A stretch of 64,000 nt of DNA from Isotricha intestinalis (Eukaryota > Ciliophora > Litostomatea > Vestibuliferida > Isotrichidae), in NCBI GenBank assembly GCA_023807065.1, contig JAJJLU010003460.1, positions 1 to 64,000 of the forward strand. The letters run 5' to 3'. Below, in pieces: positions 26,109-36,414 of this stretch (its first letter is position 1; every line of letters begins with the position of its first letter). The notes beneath the pieces were generated by a model that worked only from the letters and a program-made list of their open reading frames with translations, made no database searches and had not been told where the DNA came from. The position numbers and the translations under genes were made by a program.

Positions 26109-27767
26109 TTAATTATCAAAAAAATTAAATAATCCTTTTTCTTTTGCACTTTTAATTTTTTCTAAAGTAAATCCATCAATATAATTATCAAAAGAGATTT
26201 CTTCATTTAAAAATTCCTGGTCAAAATTTTGAAGATCATCAGGTTTATCAGAAACATTAGGGATAATAGGGCTTTCTTTAAGGCAAAATTCAAATTCTTC
26301 CCATTTAATCCCTTCAAAAAAATGATGACTTTTAATTCCATAATCACCAAGTCTTTTTTCAGGTTCAAATTCCATTAAATCTAAAATAAGTTCTTTAATA
26401 TTATTATTAATACTGTCATCATTAAAATTAATACAAGAATTGATAATTTTATTAAATATTCTATCAATATAAATATCATTAAAAGGTGAATAACCATAAT
26501 ATAATTCATATATTAAAACTCCAAGCATATACCAATCAACAGAAAATTTTTGTCCTTTGCCTAATATTATTTCTGGTGCCATATATTCTGGAGTTCCTAT
26601 AAATGATGTTGCTAAATCTTCTTCAAATAATAAGATTTTACTTTTTGAAAAATCTACTAATTTTATATGACCCTTATCATCTATTAATATATTTTCTTTT
26701 TTTAAATTCCTATATATTATATTATTCTCATGTAATTTTAAAAATATTATTACTATTTCACATATTATAAATTTTATTTGGTTTTCATTTAATTTTCCTC
26801 CATTTTTTTCAACATATGTATATAAATCTCCACTTTTGTAAAATGGATATACAAAGAAAATTTTATCTATTGTTTGAAAACAAAATAATATTTTTGTTAT
26901 CATATTATTTGATGATAATATATTTATTGATGTTAATATTCTTTTTTCTGTTATTAAATTATCTATGGCTTCATTTTCAATTAAAGATATTTTATCAGTT
27001 GCTTTAATTGCACAAAAATAATTTTGATTTTTTCTTTTGCCAAGATAAGTAATTGAAAATTTACCTTTACCAATAATTTTTAAAAATTCAAAATCTTCAA
27101 AATTACATTTAGGTAAATCATAATATTCATCTGATATAAAGAAATTATCAGTTATTTCAATATTTTTACTTGTTTCTCTTGGTTGATATGAATCATAAAC
27201 ATTTGGTTCGTTATTATTATCATAATCAAATTCATTAAATAAATCATCTTCAGTTAAATAATTTTTTTTTAAATATTCTGTTATATCAGTTAATTGTGAA
27301 TCATCCATTCTTGAAAAATTTGGGTTTTTTTCTTTTTCTTTTTTTGATGTTACTTTATTTTTTAAATTATCTACTTCTAAATTTGCAAACAACAAATTTT
27401 TTCCCATTAAATGTTCATATATTTTTTCTATTATGTATATTATAATATTTTTATTATCAGAATAATATAAATAATCATATTCTTCATTTCCATGAAGAAC
27501 AAATTCATTTGTTTTTGATGAATTTGTTATTCCTTTTAATTTAGATATTTCTATTTTTCTTTTTAATTGTTTTCCTTTTAAGTTATATATTGCATTATTT
27601 GTTATTACAATATATCTTTCTTGAGTTAATCCATAACTATTTTTTTTATATATTTTATCTGAAAATAAAAGCTGCTCTTTATCTATTATTTTCTTTATTT
27701 CAGGATTATTTTTAAATTTTAAAAAATCATTTGAAGAATCAAAAGCTATTTCTTCTTCATCTGACAT
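26109..27767 (-). CDS. AGC-type kinase-fold protein, predicted pseudokinase
   Basis: A 552-residue protein. Residues about 40-120 look like a PH-like/TH1 lipid-binding domain (ERYIVITNNAIYNLKG). The kinase domain spans about 230-480 and is followed by an AGC-type C-terminal tail. The glycine loop (GKGKFSITYLG), the lysine (AIK, near residue 254), the activation segment and the AGC-type GTPEYMAPE are kept, with VDWYMLGVLIYEL. The catalytic loop however reads IIYRNLKKEN (near residue 352): the catalytic aspartate of YRDLKPEN is Asn. DFG is DFS. These changes predict loss of phosphotransfer. Family membership is confident; inactivity is inferred from the missing aspartate. Confidence 0.82.
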   Translation of the reverse strand: MSDEEEIAFDSSNDFLKFKNNPEIKKIIDKEQLLFSDKIYKKNSYGLTQERYIVITNNAIYNLKGKQLKRKIEISKLKGITNSSKTNEFVLHGNEEYDYLYYSDNKNIIIYIIEKIYEHLMGKNLLFANLEVDNLKNKVTSKKEKEKNPNFSRMDDSQLTDITEYLKKNYLTEDDLFNEFDYDNNNEPNVYDSYQPRETSKNIEITDNFFISDEYYDLPKCNFEDFEFLKIIGKGKFSITYLGKRKNQNYFCAIKATDKISLIENEAIDNLITEKRILTSINILSSNNMITKILFCFQTIDKIFFVYPFYKSGDLYTYVEKNGGKLNENQIKFIICEIVIIFLKLHENNIIYRNLKKENILIDDKGHIKLVDFSKSKILLFEEDLATSFIGTPEYMAPEIILGKGQKFSVDWYMLGVLIYELYYGYSPFNDIYIDRIFNKIINSCINFNDDSINNNIKELILDLMEFEPEKRLGDYGIKSHHFFEGIKWEEFEFCLKESPIIPNVSDKPDDLQNFDQEFLNEEISFDNYIDGFTLEKIKSAKEKGLFNFFDN

Positions 27768-28312
27768 TTTTATTTTTAATATAAAAAAATAGTGAAAATA
27801 TTATAAATTAGATTTTTCAAACAATAAAAAGGAATCAATTTATTTTTCAAAAAGATAATCATGTAAAAAAAAAATTGGAAAGCATAAAAAAAGAAAGAAG
27901 AAAAGTTTTAAATATTATATTTTATATTTAAATTGGTTTAAATTACTAATAAATAAAAATATATAATTAATATATTTAAAATAAATAATTAATTCAAAAT
28001 TAGTAATTTAAAAAAAATAAAATTAAATTATCTTCTATTTGATTTCTTCTTTTTCTTCTTCTTTAGAACACTAAATTACAGAAAATTTTTTAGTTTCTAA
28101 AAATAATATCATAATATCTATAGAAGAAAAAGATAGAGATTATTTAAAATATTATTTCTCCTTTTAGGTTGAAATATTCTTCTTTATTTTGATTGTGTTA
28201 ATTCTTATTATTATAGAATCAATATTAAATGTTTTTTAAATGATTATTTAATTATTTTTTTTCATTTTAATAAAAAATATTTAATTTTATTAATTATTAA
28301 TATAAATATTTT
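27768..28312. other. Intergenic region with a weak decayed coding signal
   Basis: No intact gene. On the plus strand at about 28035-28230 one frame reads ITENFLVSKNNIIISIEEKD, then a hydrophobic run IFFFILIVLILIIIE, with TAA, TAG and TAA stops between and after. This could be a dead membrane-protein fragment or chance in AT-rich DNA. The rest is featureless. The upstream region of the arrestin-fold gene is not here, as that gene is read towards this gap. Confidence 0.3.
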
Positions 28313-29782
28313 TTAATTATCCTTTTCTTCTTCTTCATCATCCATATCATCATCTATCCAATCTTTATTAAAATCTTTTTTAAAAGATAAATTATTATCA
28401 TTTTTTTCTTCAGTAATTGTACTTTGTTCTTTTATATTAATTTCTGTTTTTACTTTTTTTTCTATTTTTTGTATTTTAATCTTATTTTTTTTTTCTTTTT
28501 GAATAACATTTTCATTTTCTTTTTTATTTTCTTTATTTAAATCAGTCAATTCAATTTCTTCAACTTTTAATTTTTTATTTAATTCCCTTGAAGATTTATC
28601 AATAAAATTAAGACTATTATCATTAATAATATCTTTATTATTATTATTAAAAATATCATTTAAATTATCATTTAATTGAATATGAATATTTTCCATTTTT
28701 TTTCCGTTCCAATTAATAAAATCTTGATTTTGATTATTTTCATTATCCAAAAGATTCTCATTAGGATATAAAATAGCCGAAATAAATATTCCTAATTCAT
28801 CAGAAACCCAACCACTAAAATTAATATTAGTGAATACTTCATATTCACAAGAAAAAGAATTACCCAAACAACTTGAAGATAAATACATTAATTTATTTAC
28901 ATTATTAATTATTTTATAAGATTTACAATTTTGCAAAATATTATTTGATTCAGGATAAATAATATCATTTTCTATTTCAATTGAACTTGAAAATTCACTA
29001 TTTGAATCTATTTTATTTTCATCTATTTCTTTTCCTATAATTTTAGGAATTTCTAATATATCTTTTTGATTTGGATGCAATGTTATTTTTTTATATAAAA
29101 ATAATGACAATGGACCTCCTTCAAGTTTACCTTCTTTATTATCTACATTTATATTTACTTTTATATTTTCTCCTATGAAAAAATAATCATTTGTTATTTC
29201 ACAATTTAATTTTACTTTTCCTTTTTTACAACAACAAAAATTAGGAAAAGTCTTAATTAATGAATTTAATGTTTTATATTGAAAATTACTTCTATTTTGT
29301 CTTATTATTAATGGAGTATATTCTTTTATTATTTTACCATTTTTATCTTCTCCTTTTATTTTAATGTAATAATATATTTCACCTATAATATTTTTATCAT
29401 AAATTAAACAACTTCCTGAAAGTGAACTAGGTAATTTTATTGTAAAAGGAAATGTATAATTTCCAGTTTTTAATTCTTGTTTATTTGTTAGAAAAATTTT
29501 ATATTTCAATATATCTATATTATCATAATATTTATAAGGATTTTCTAAATTTTCTAATTCTTTTTTATGAATATCTTCATTATTTTCATCTTCTTCTTCT
29601 TCTTCTTCATTTTCTATTTCTGGATTTGCTTTTAATATTTCTTTTCCTTTTATTTTTAATTCTAATCCTGGACATTTTATATCATTTTCTATTTTTGCAT
29701 ATATACTTCCTTTTATTGTGTCCCCTGCATAATAAAATTTGTTTTCTAGTTTTATTATGATATTATTATTCATTTCTTCCAT
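28313..29782 (-). CDS. Arrestin-fold (alpha-arrestin-like) trafficking protein
   Basis: A 489-residue protein with an arrestin-type beta-sandwich pair. The N-terminal domain begins IIKLENKFYYAGDTIKGSIY, the classical arrestin strand pair with GD.I.G. It is interrupted by an acidic insertion (EEEEEEDENNED, near residue 60) and resumes with GNYTFPFTIKLPSSLSGS, the conserved PF.F.LP..LP.S block. The C-terminal domain starts near residue 185 with INVNVDNKEGK. The last 110 residues are charged and probably disordered. Alpha-arrestins act as adaptors between membrane cargo and ubiquitin ligases; no PPxY motif is evident, so this adaptor function is not shown. Confidence 0.75.
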   Translation of the reverse strand: MEEMNNNIIIKLENKFYYAGDTIKGSIYAKIENDIKCPGLELKIKGKEILKANPEIENEEEEEEDENNEDIHKKELENLENPYKYYDNIDILKYKIFLTNKQELKTGNYTFPFTIKLPSSLSGSCLIYDKNIIGEIYYYIKIKGEDKNGKIIKEYTPLIIRQNRSNFQYKTLNSLIKTFPNFCCCKKGKVKLNCEITNDYFFIGENIKVNINVDNKEGKLEGGPLSLFLYKKITLHPNQKDILEIPKIIGKEIDENKIDSNSEFSSSIEIENDIIYPESNNILQNCKSYKIINNVNKLMYLSSSCLGNSFSCEYEVFTNINFSGWVSDELGIFISAILYPNENLLDNENNQNQDFINWNGKKMENIHIQLNDNLNDIFNNNNKDIINDNSLNFIDKSSRELNKKLKVEEIELTDLNKENKKENENVIQKEKKNKIKIQKIEKKVKTEINIKEQSTITEEKNDNNLSFKKDFNKDWIDDDMDDEEEEKDN

Positions 29783-30301
29783 ATATTTATTAATTCATTT
29801 AAATTGTCATAATAATCATTAAATTAATAAATATAATTTATTAAAAAAATAAAATCAAAATATTAATTTATTGAATTTATTATTATTAGAAAAAAAAACA
29901 TTATTTGTAAAATTTAGAACATTAGTAAAAATTATAAAATTCATTTTTCTCATATTTTTTTCTAAAAAAATTACCTTAGGTTATTTGACTTTGATGATTA
30001 GATATTAATGTTTATATTAAAAATAACTCCCTTTAGAATATTATTGTTTTAAAAAACAAATATTTATATAATTTTTCTACTTTCTTCATTTAGATATTTT
30101 ATTTTTAAAGATTAATGATTAAATATTGAAAATTTCAAGAGCACATATAATAATGTTTAATTTATATATTTCTTATTTAATGATTATTATAACAATTAAT
30201 TAATTGAAAAGGAATAAACTTTTTTTTCATTATTTTTTTATTAATTATTTATTTTAAATTATTTTATATTTATTTTATTCATTTACTAAAATAATAATTA
30301 T
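29783..30301. other. AT-rich intergenic region
   Basis: About 520 bp between divergent genes. I see no coding potential, RNA gene or repeat, only A/T runs. It should contain both promoters. Confidence 0.5.
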
Positions 30302-30439
30302 ATGAATGGAAATTCTAGTAGAAACATTAAAAAAATGCTTAAAGATATGATGGATGAATGTAAAATAGAAAAAATTAAAATTTTTAGTTAAAATAAATCC
30401 ATATAAAAAAAAGAATCTTCAAATCAAAAATTAGTTTCA

Positions 30440-30838
30440 ATGAATATAAACAAAATAAAAAAAAATATAATGTTTAACCAAACAGAAAAAATAAATTTAA
30501 AATTAGGATTATTTGATACAATAAAAAGAAAATCAAATGAAAATCCTCTTTCATTAATTGAAAATTATCAAAGAAAAAAGGAATTATCAATAACAAAAAG
30601 TGGAAAAACATCAAATTTAAATGAAAAAAAGAATATAAAAAATCCTTTAAAAAGTAAAAATGAATCAATTGTTTCAAAAAGAAAAGAAATTGATGATTTT
30701 TTAAAAACTTCAAGAAGAAATGAAAGAAATAAAAGTAAAAGTATATACGAAGGTTCTTCTTTCTTAAATTCAAATAATAATAGAATTGTAGGAGAATTAG
30801 ATATAATAAGATGGAGACATAAATTAAATAAATCCTAA
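30440..30838 (+). CDS. Small basic hypothetical protein, possibly with an upstream exon
   Basis: The open frame from ATG 30440 gives 132 very basic residues with no recognisable domain; the end is LDIIRWRHKLNKS. An in-phase ATG frame begins at 30302 (MNGNSSRNIKKMLKDMMDE). A GTAAAAT donor at 30360 and a TAG acceptor ending at 30434 would join it in frame (75-bp intron), adding about 20 residues. The donor matches the other introns here, but the size is larger than the 23-44 bp seen elsewhere. A shorter alternative acceptor at 30387 leads to a stop. Function unknown. Confidence 0.45.
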   Translation: MNINKIKKNIMFNQTEKINLKLGLFDTIKRKSNENPLSLIENYQRKKELSITKSGKTSNLNEKKNIKNPLKSKNESIVSKRKEIDDFLKTSRRNERNKSKSIYEGSSFLNSNNNRIVGELDIIRWRHKLNKS

Positions 30839-31436
30839 TTATTTTTAATTTAAATCCATATTATTTTTTTTTGTTTCTGTAAATATAAACTCACTTTTTA
30901 TTTTATTTAATTAAAGTTTCATTTGAAATAAATATTATTAATTTGATATCGCTCTATTTTGAAACTTTTCTGAATTTCATTTTTAAATTACCAAAAGATA
31001 ATATTTAAAAAAATGTAAAAGCAAAAAAAGTTTTCTAAACATTATTATTTCTAATTTTTATTCTGCGAAAAAATTCAAATTTCATAAAGGAAGAAGATTT
31101 TAAAATAGAAGTAACAATCTTAATATTAACTATCAAGAAATCAATTTAAAAGAAATTCATCAACATAAAAAAGATTCTTCTAATAATGAAACAGTTTCAA
31201 AAGGAATAAGAATTTTAAATAGTTCATAATTCTTTTTTTTTTGGTCATTGATATATATAAATTAAATATCTATTTTTTTTATTTTTTATATTTAATATCC
31301 ATAAATATTACTTTCATATTTACATTATTATTATGTTTTATATTCTTATTTATTTTATACTTTGGAAAATTATAGAAAACAAAATTGAAATGTTTAAAAA
31401 AAATATTATAAGATATTTAAAAATTAAAAATATATT
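30839..31436. other. Intergenic region, one short decayed-looking coding stretch
   Basis: At about 31065-31230 (plus strand) one frame reads KKFKFHKGRRF, a TAA stop, then NRSNNLNINYQEINLKEI and a further 20 polar residues before another stop. It has no identifiable parent and could be chance. The remainder has nothing I can support. Confidence 0.3.
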
Positions 31437-31805
31437 CTAATTTTGAAATTGTTTTTTTGTTGTAATATTTAATTGAGGCCCTTTTTCTTTAATAAACATT
31501 AATTCTTTCAAGTTTAATCTTAGAATTCTTTCTAAATCTTCAATCTTTTGATCAAGTTTTTTAATTTTGTTTTGATATTCATCAATTAATTTTTTTTTTG
31601 AATCATATTCACTATATAATTGTTTTAAATCAGAAGATATATTCTTATTATCAATATCTTCAGAGTATGTATATTCTCCATAATACTTATCTCTGCGAAA
31701 ATGAAATTTATTCTCATCTAAGTTTAAATATACTTTTCCATACTTAGCTTGTGATAATTTGTCTTCTAAAATCTTATCACTACAACATCCCCCATATATA
31801 TTCAT
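31437..31805 (-). CDS. Small coiled-coil protein with N-terminal Cys pair
   Basis: A 122-residue protein starting MNIYGGCCSDKILE. The GG-CC pair near the N-terminus might be palmitoylated, though there is no Gly2 for myristoylation. Residues about 20-50 are aromatic and charged (FHFRRDKYYGEYTYS), then residues 55-105 form a coiled coil (YQNKIKKLDQKIEDLERIL). No family recognised. Start at ATG 31805; end TAA. Confidence 0.55.
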   Translation of the reverse strand: MNIYGGCCSDKILEDKLSQAKYGKVYLNLDENKFHFRRDKYYGEYTYSEDIDNKNISSDLKQLYSEYDSKKKLIDEYQNKIKKLDQKIEDLERILRLNLKELMFIKEKGPQLNITTKKQFQN

Positions 31806-32190
31806 TTTTATTTATATTTAATTTATCAAATTTTTATTATATATTTTATTCTTTTTATTTCGATTTATGAGCTTAAGATTAATTAACTAATATTATAATT
31901 AAATTATAATTTAACCTTTGTAATAATATTTATCTTTCTTTAAAAAATCAATAAATAATGAATAAAAAACATTGAATTTTTTATCTCTTCAAATGGTTTT
32001 TTATTTAATAATGAAAATATTATCAAAGAAAAGTAAAAAATAAATAAATAAATAAAATATCTAATTATTTTATTCTTAGTAGATTTTACATATAAAAAGG
32101 ATTCTTTTTATTAATTTTTTAAGTTATTCAATTTCTTCTTTCACAATTTTCAAAATAAATGTTTATTTTTAATTATTAAATATTAAATAA
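31806..32190. other. Shared divergent promoter region
   Basis: 385 bp between two head-to-head genes, rich in A/T runs including repeated AAATAAATAAATAAA at about 32038-32057. No coding or RNA signal seen. Confidence 0.5.
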
Positions 32191-35100
32191 ATGGATTATT
32201 CATTATTATCAAATTATTGTTGGTTACTTAATTTTGGAATAATCCAATATAATGCAAAAGATGGTAGTTTTAAAAATGAATTTTGGTTTCCTAATGATAA
32301 AGTAGAAAGTTGTTGGTCATGTAATAAAACATTTTCTTTATTTTCAAGAAGACATCATTGTAAAATATGTGGAATTATTTTTTGTGATTCATGCTTAAAT
32401 AAAACTATTGAAGAAAAACTATTAGAAGAAACATATTATATTAAAGTATGTGAAAAATGTTTTCAAAATTATGAAATATTTAATAAAACAATAACAAATA
32501 ATTTAATTGTTGATCGTGATAATATTTACATTAAAACTGCTTATTATTGTGATAATATATTAGTAAAAGAATATAAGAATTATGAATTTTCTGGATTTAA
32601 AGATTTAAAATTAGAAAAAGATATTATTTTTAATTTAAATAATAAATACTTTGAAATGGTAAAAATTATGATTTTTAATGTTCTATATAGAAATTTAGGA
32701 GAAAATTTAACTATTAAATGGAATATAATTATTGAAAATTTAGTTTTAAAAGTAATTGAATATATTAAACCTTCTTCTAAATATTTAAATGATACTTTAA
32801 ATATTATGGATTATATAAAAATAAAAACAATTGAAGCAGAATATGAAAATAAGATTATAAAAGGATTTATAATGAAAAAAAGAGATGAAAATTGTAAAAT
32901 TATAAATCAAATAAAGAAACCTAAAATTTTAATTATAGAAACAGAAAATGATTTTATTGAATTTAATAAGGATAATATAGAAAAAATAAATTTACAAAAG
33001 GAAATATTTGAAATTTTTCAAAATAAAATTATAAAAAGTAAATGCGATTTAATTTTATATAATAAAAAATTTCCAAATTATCTTAATTTTTCTAAAAATA
33101 TTAATTTTGTTTATGGAATTCACCCTAAAAATTTAAAAAAAATTGCAAGAAGTACTAATACTTTTATTATTCCTTCTTTTTATTTTTTTGGCCCTCATTT
33201 TTTTTATGGAAAATGTAAAGACGTTTATGTTGAAACAATTAAAGATAAAAATAATAATATAATAAAAGAAATATTAGTTTTTGAAAATTCTGAAAAATTA
33301 TTTTGTTCTATTATTTTATCAAATGGAGAGAAAAAAGAATTAAAATTATTAAAAAAATTATTGACAGAAATAATTATTCCTACTGCTTGGGATTTATATT
33401 TACAAAAATGCTTTATATATGATTTAAACCTAAATTTTAATTTAGATAATATTTCAAAATTTTCAAATAATATAAAAGAGAATATTTCTAATTTTTCTAA
33501 TTTATTTATTCAACCTTCAATATTAGAAAAATATAAAACAATAGAAAATAATATTGGTAAAGTTATTAATCCTTATATTAATGGATTTGATACATCAGTT
33601 ATTGAAATAACAAAAAATGATGATTATAATAAGTCTATTTTTTTAAAAATGAAAATGTATTTAGAAAATAAAAAGAATGATTCAAATTTAAATTCTACAT
33701 TTTATATTGAAAAATATATTCAAAAATATTATCCAAAAGTATGTAGTGATTTAAGTTATTTTTCTCGAATATATTATGATAGAAATCAAAATGATAAACC
33801 TTTTGGAATGTTTCTTTATAAATTAATGAAATATTCTAATTTAATTTGTCAGAAATGTCAAAATAAATATCAAAACCATTTTTATTATCTTTTTAAAAAG
33901 AACATAAAATTAAAAATTTCTATACTTAATGATAATGATATAAAATTATATGAAAATATTATACATTTAATACCTTATCAAAGTATAAATGTTGATTTAT
34001 CATTATTAAATGAAAAAGATTATTATAATGTTATTTCTAAAACTGAAATATATATGTTTGGCTTTTGTAAAGAATGTAATACAATTGTTACTCCTATAAT
34101 AAAATTATCAAATGATTTTTTTAATTATTCATTAACAAAAATTTTAGAAAGAATCATGTTAAATAATTGTTTAAATTTTAACCTAAGAAAAGAATTTAAT
34201 TCCAAAAATATTGCAAATATTAATTGTAAACATAATAATAAAAGTATTAAACGTTTATTTATAAATAATATTAATTGTTTTGAATTTGATTTAGATGATT
34301 TTGGTATTTATTCAATTATACCATTGAATTGTGATTTTAATAGTAATGATTTTTCAATTTATAAATGTTCTTTAGAATTTTATAAAAAAGATTCTTATGA
34401 ACTTTCTTCTTATATTTTAAATAAATTAAAAAGTTGTTATGAAAAAGAAATTCAATATTATATGAAGATTCAAGATAAAAAAAATGAAAATGTATTTATA
34501 AATGATATGATTAAAAATATAACAAAGTATTATTATTTATTTGATAAAATTAAATCAGATTTTATTGAAGAATATTTAAATAAATCAAATGAATCAATTA
34601 ATACTTATATTAAACTAATTATTTATATTTATCAAATATATATTTTTTTAGGAAAAATGAAATTAATTATAAATAGAATTCATTCAATAATGTTAAAAAT
34701 AAACTTATTAAATGAATTAGAAAATAATAATATTCCACAATCTGATAAATCATATTATTTCAAAATTGACAATATAACAATTGATTTTGATAAAAATTAT
34801 TCAAATTTACTAAATTTTATATCATATTTTGATGAATATCATAATAATTATTCATGTGAATTAATTGAAAATGATTTATCAAGTTATATTGCTTATTCAC
34901 TAAGTTCTGATAAATATATTAATTTTATAAATAAAGGAAATTTGAAAATGACTTTAATATATTGTAATAGAAATAAAAAAGAAAATGAAAATGTTAATCA
35001 TAATTTAAAAGAAACTGATAATGTTCATAAATTATTTGAAAAAAAATATATTTTTGATTTATCTAATCTTGAATTTTTTAATCCAAAAAATCCTGAAGAA

Positions 35101-36255
35101 AATAATTTAACAATATTAGAAAAACTTAAAAAAGAATTAATTTTAGATAATCAAGAAAATTCACAATTTCAATATTCATTTAATTATAATTTAAAAAAAT
35201 TACTATCATCTCCAAATCCGATAAAAAACAATGAAAAATTTAATGATTTTTCAGAAGAGATTGAAAGTTTAAATCAATTATTATATGAAAAAAGAGATAC
35301 ATTTAAATCAATAAATGAAAATTTATTTAAATCATTAAAAGAAAAAAACATAAACTTTGATAATATTTATGAAAATGGAAAAAAACCATATTCAGAGCAA
35401 ATATTATTTACTAAAAAATATCCTAAAGCAAATGTAATAATATATTTTCCAAAGCAATTTGAAGCATTAAGAACAATTTATTGTGAAACATATAATGAAT
35501 TTATATTATCAATTTCTAAAAGTAAAAATTGGATAGATGTATCAGGAGGGAAATCAAAAGCAAGTTTTTATAAATCTATAGATGATAAATATATTTTAAA
35601 ATGTGTAAGTAAATTTGAATTTGATATGTTTATTCAAAGTGCTGATAAATATTTTTCTCATATGGAAAAATTTTTATTTCAAAAAATACCTTCTTTATTA
35701 GCTAAAATTTTAGGAATTTATGAAATTCATATAAATCAAAATGAATTAACTGAAGAAATTTATTATATTATTCTTATGGAAAATATACATTATCAATTAG
35801 ATGAAAGTATTTTTGAAAAAAAAAAATTTAAAACTTATGATTTAAAAGGTTCTAAAATTAAAAGATATATTAATAATAGAAATAATGATAAAAATATAAG
35901 AAATCAAGTTTTATTAGATACAAATTTTATAGAAGATTTTTACTTTAATCCAATAATAATTAATAAAAATGATTTTGATTTATTTATAAAAGGATTAAAT
36001 AGTGATACATTATTTTTATGTAATTTAAATGTTGTTGATTATTCATTATTACTTGTTGTAAATAAAGAAAGTACAGGTAAAAATAAAGTAATAAAATTTG
36101 GAATTATTGATTATATAAGAAAATATACATGGGATAAAAAAATAGAATATTATAGTAAAAAAGTTTTAAATGGAATTGATCCAACTATTACAGATCCAAA
36201 AGAATATAGAAAAAGATTTTTAGAGAATATGAATAGTTATTTTATAAGTATTTAA
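32191..36255 (+). CDS. PIKFYVE: PIKfyve/Fab1-type phosphatidylinositol 3-phosphate 5-kinase
   Basis: Fab1 makes PI(3,5)P2 on endosomes and lysosomes. The 1354-residue protein has the expected order. A FYVE finger at about 30-95 shows WFPNDKVESC, SRRHHCKICG and the cysteine pairs, and binds PI3P. A CCT/TCP1-like domain follows at about 110-430, then a Cys-containing middle region (QKCQNKYQNHFYY; FGFCKECN). A C-terminal PIP-kinase domain runs from about 1060 to the end. The lipid-kinase motifs are visible: KTYDLKGSKIKRY, NVVDYSLLLVV and GIIDYIRKYTWDK, ending TDPKEYRKRFLENM. It is shorter than animal PIKfyve (about 2100) mainly because linkers and the DEP domain are missing. Works with V-ATPase and retromer in the endolysosomal system. 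Confidence 0.93.
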   Translation: MDYSLLSNYCWLLNFGIIQYNAKDGSFKNEFWFPNDKVESCWSCNKTFSLFSRRHHCKICGIIFCDSCLNKTIEEKLLEETYYIKVCEKCFQNYEIFNKTITNNLIVDRDNIYIKTAYYCDNILVKEYKNYEFSGFKDLKLEKDIIFNLNNKYFEMVKIMIFNVLYRNLGENLTIKWNIIIENLVLKVIEYIKPSSKYLNDTLNIMDYIKIKTIEAEYENKIIKGFIMKKRDENCKIINQIKKPKILIIETENDFIEFNKDNIEKINLQKEIFEIFQNKIIKSKCDLILYNKKFPNYLNFSKNINFVYGIHPKNLKKIARSTNTFIIPSFYFFGPHFFYGKCKDVYVETIKDKNNNIIKEILVFENSEKLFCSIILSNGEKKELKLLKKLLTEIIIPTAWDLYLQKCFIYDLNLNFNLDNISKFSNNIKENISNFSNLFIQPSILEKYKTIENNIGKVINPYINGFDTSVIEITKNDDYNKSIFLKMKMYLENKKNDSNLNSTFYIEKYIQKYYPKVCSDLSYFSRIYYDRNQNDKPFGMFLYKLMKYSNLICQKCQNKYQNHFYYLFKKNIKLKISILNDNDIKLYENIIHLIPYQSINVDLSLLNEKDYYNVISKTEIYMFGFCKECNTIVTPIIKLSNDFFNYSLTKILERIMLNNCLNFNLRKEFNSKNIANINCKHNNKSIKRLFINNINCFEFDLDDFGIYSIIPLNCDFNSNDFSIYKCSLEFYKKDSYELSSYILNKLKSCYEKEIQYYMKIQDKKNENVFINDMIKNITKYYYLFDKIKSDFIEEYLNKSNESINTYIKLIIYIYQIYIFLGKMKLIINRIHSIMLKINLLNELENNNIPQSDKSYYFKIDNITIDFDKNYSNLLNFISYFDEYHNNYSCELIENDLSSYIAYSLSSDKYINFINKGNLKMTLIYCNRNKKENENVNHNLKETDNVHKLFEKKYIFDLSNLEFFNPKNPEENNLTILEKLKKELILDNQENSQFQYSFNYNLKKLLSSPNPIKNNEKFNDFSEEIESLNQLLYEKRDTFKSINENLFKSLKEKNINFDNIYENGKKPYSEQILFTKKYPKANVIIYFPKQFEALRTIYCETYNEFILSISKSKNWIDVSGGKSKASFYKSIDDKYILKCVSKFEFDMFIQSADKYFSHMEKFLFQKIPSLLAKILGIYEIHINQNELTEEIYYIILMENIHYQLDESIFEKKKFKTYDLKGSKIKRYINNRNNDKNIRNQVLLDTNFIEDFYFNPIIINKNDFDLFIKGLNSDTLFLCNLNVVDYSLLLVVNKESTGKNKVIKFGIIDYIRKYTWDKKIEYYSKKVLNGIDPTITDPKEYRKRFLENMNSYFISI

Positions 36256-36414
36256 ATTTTAAAATTAGTTAATTGTTAAATAGTAATTTAATGATAATAT
36301 AAAATTTGTTTTTAAAATAAATAATATTTTAATGTTTTATTTAATGTAATCTTCAAATTTATTACATTTTTTAAATCTGTTAATTTTAATAATAAATGTA
36401 ATTGAAATATATTT

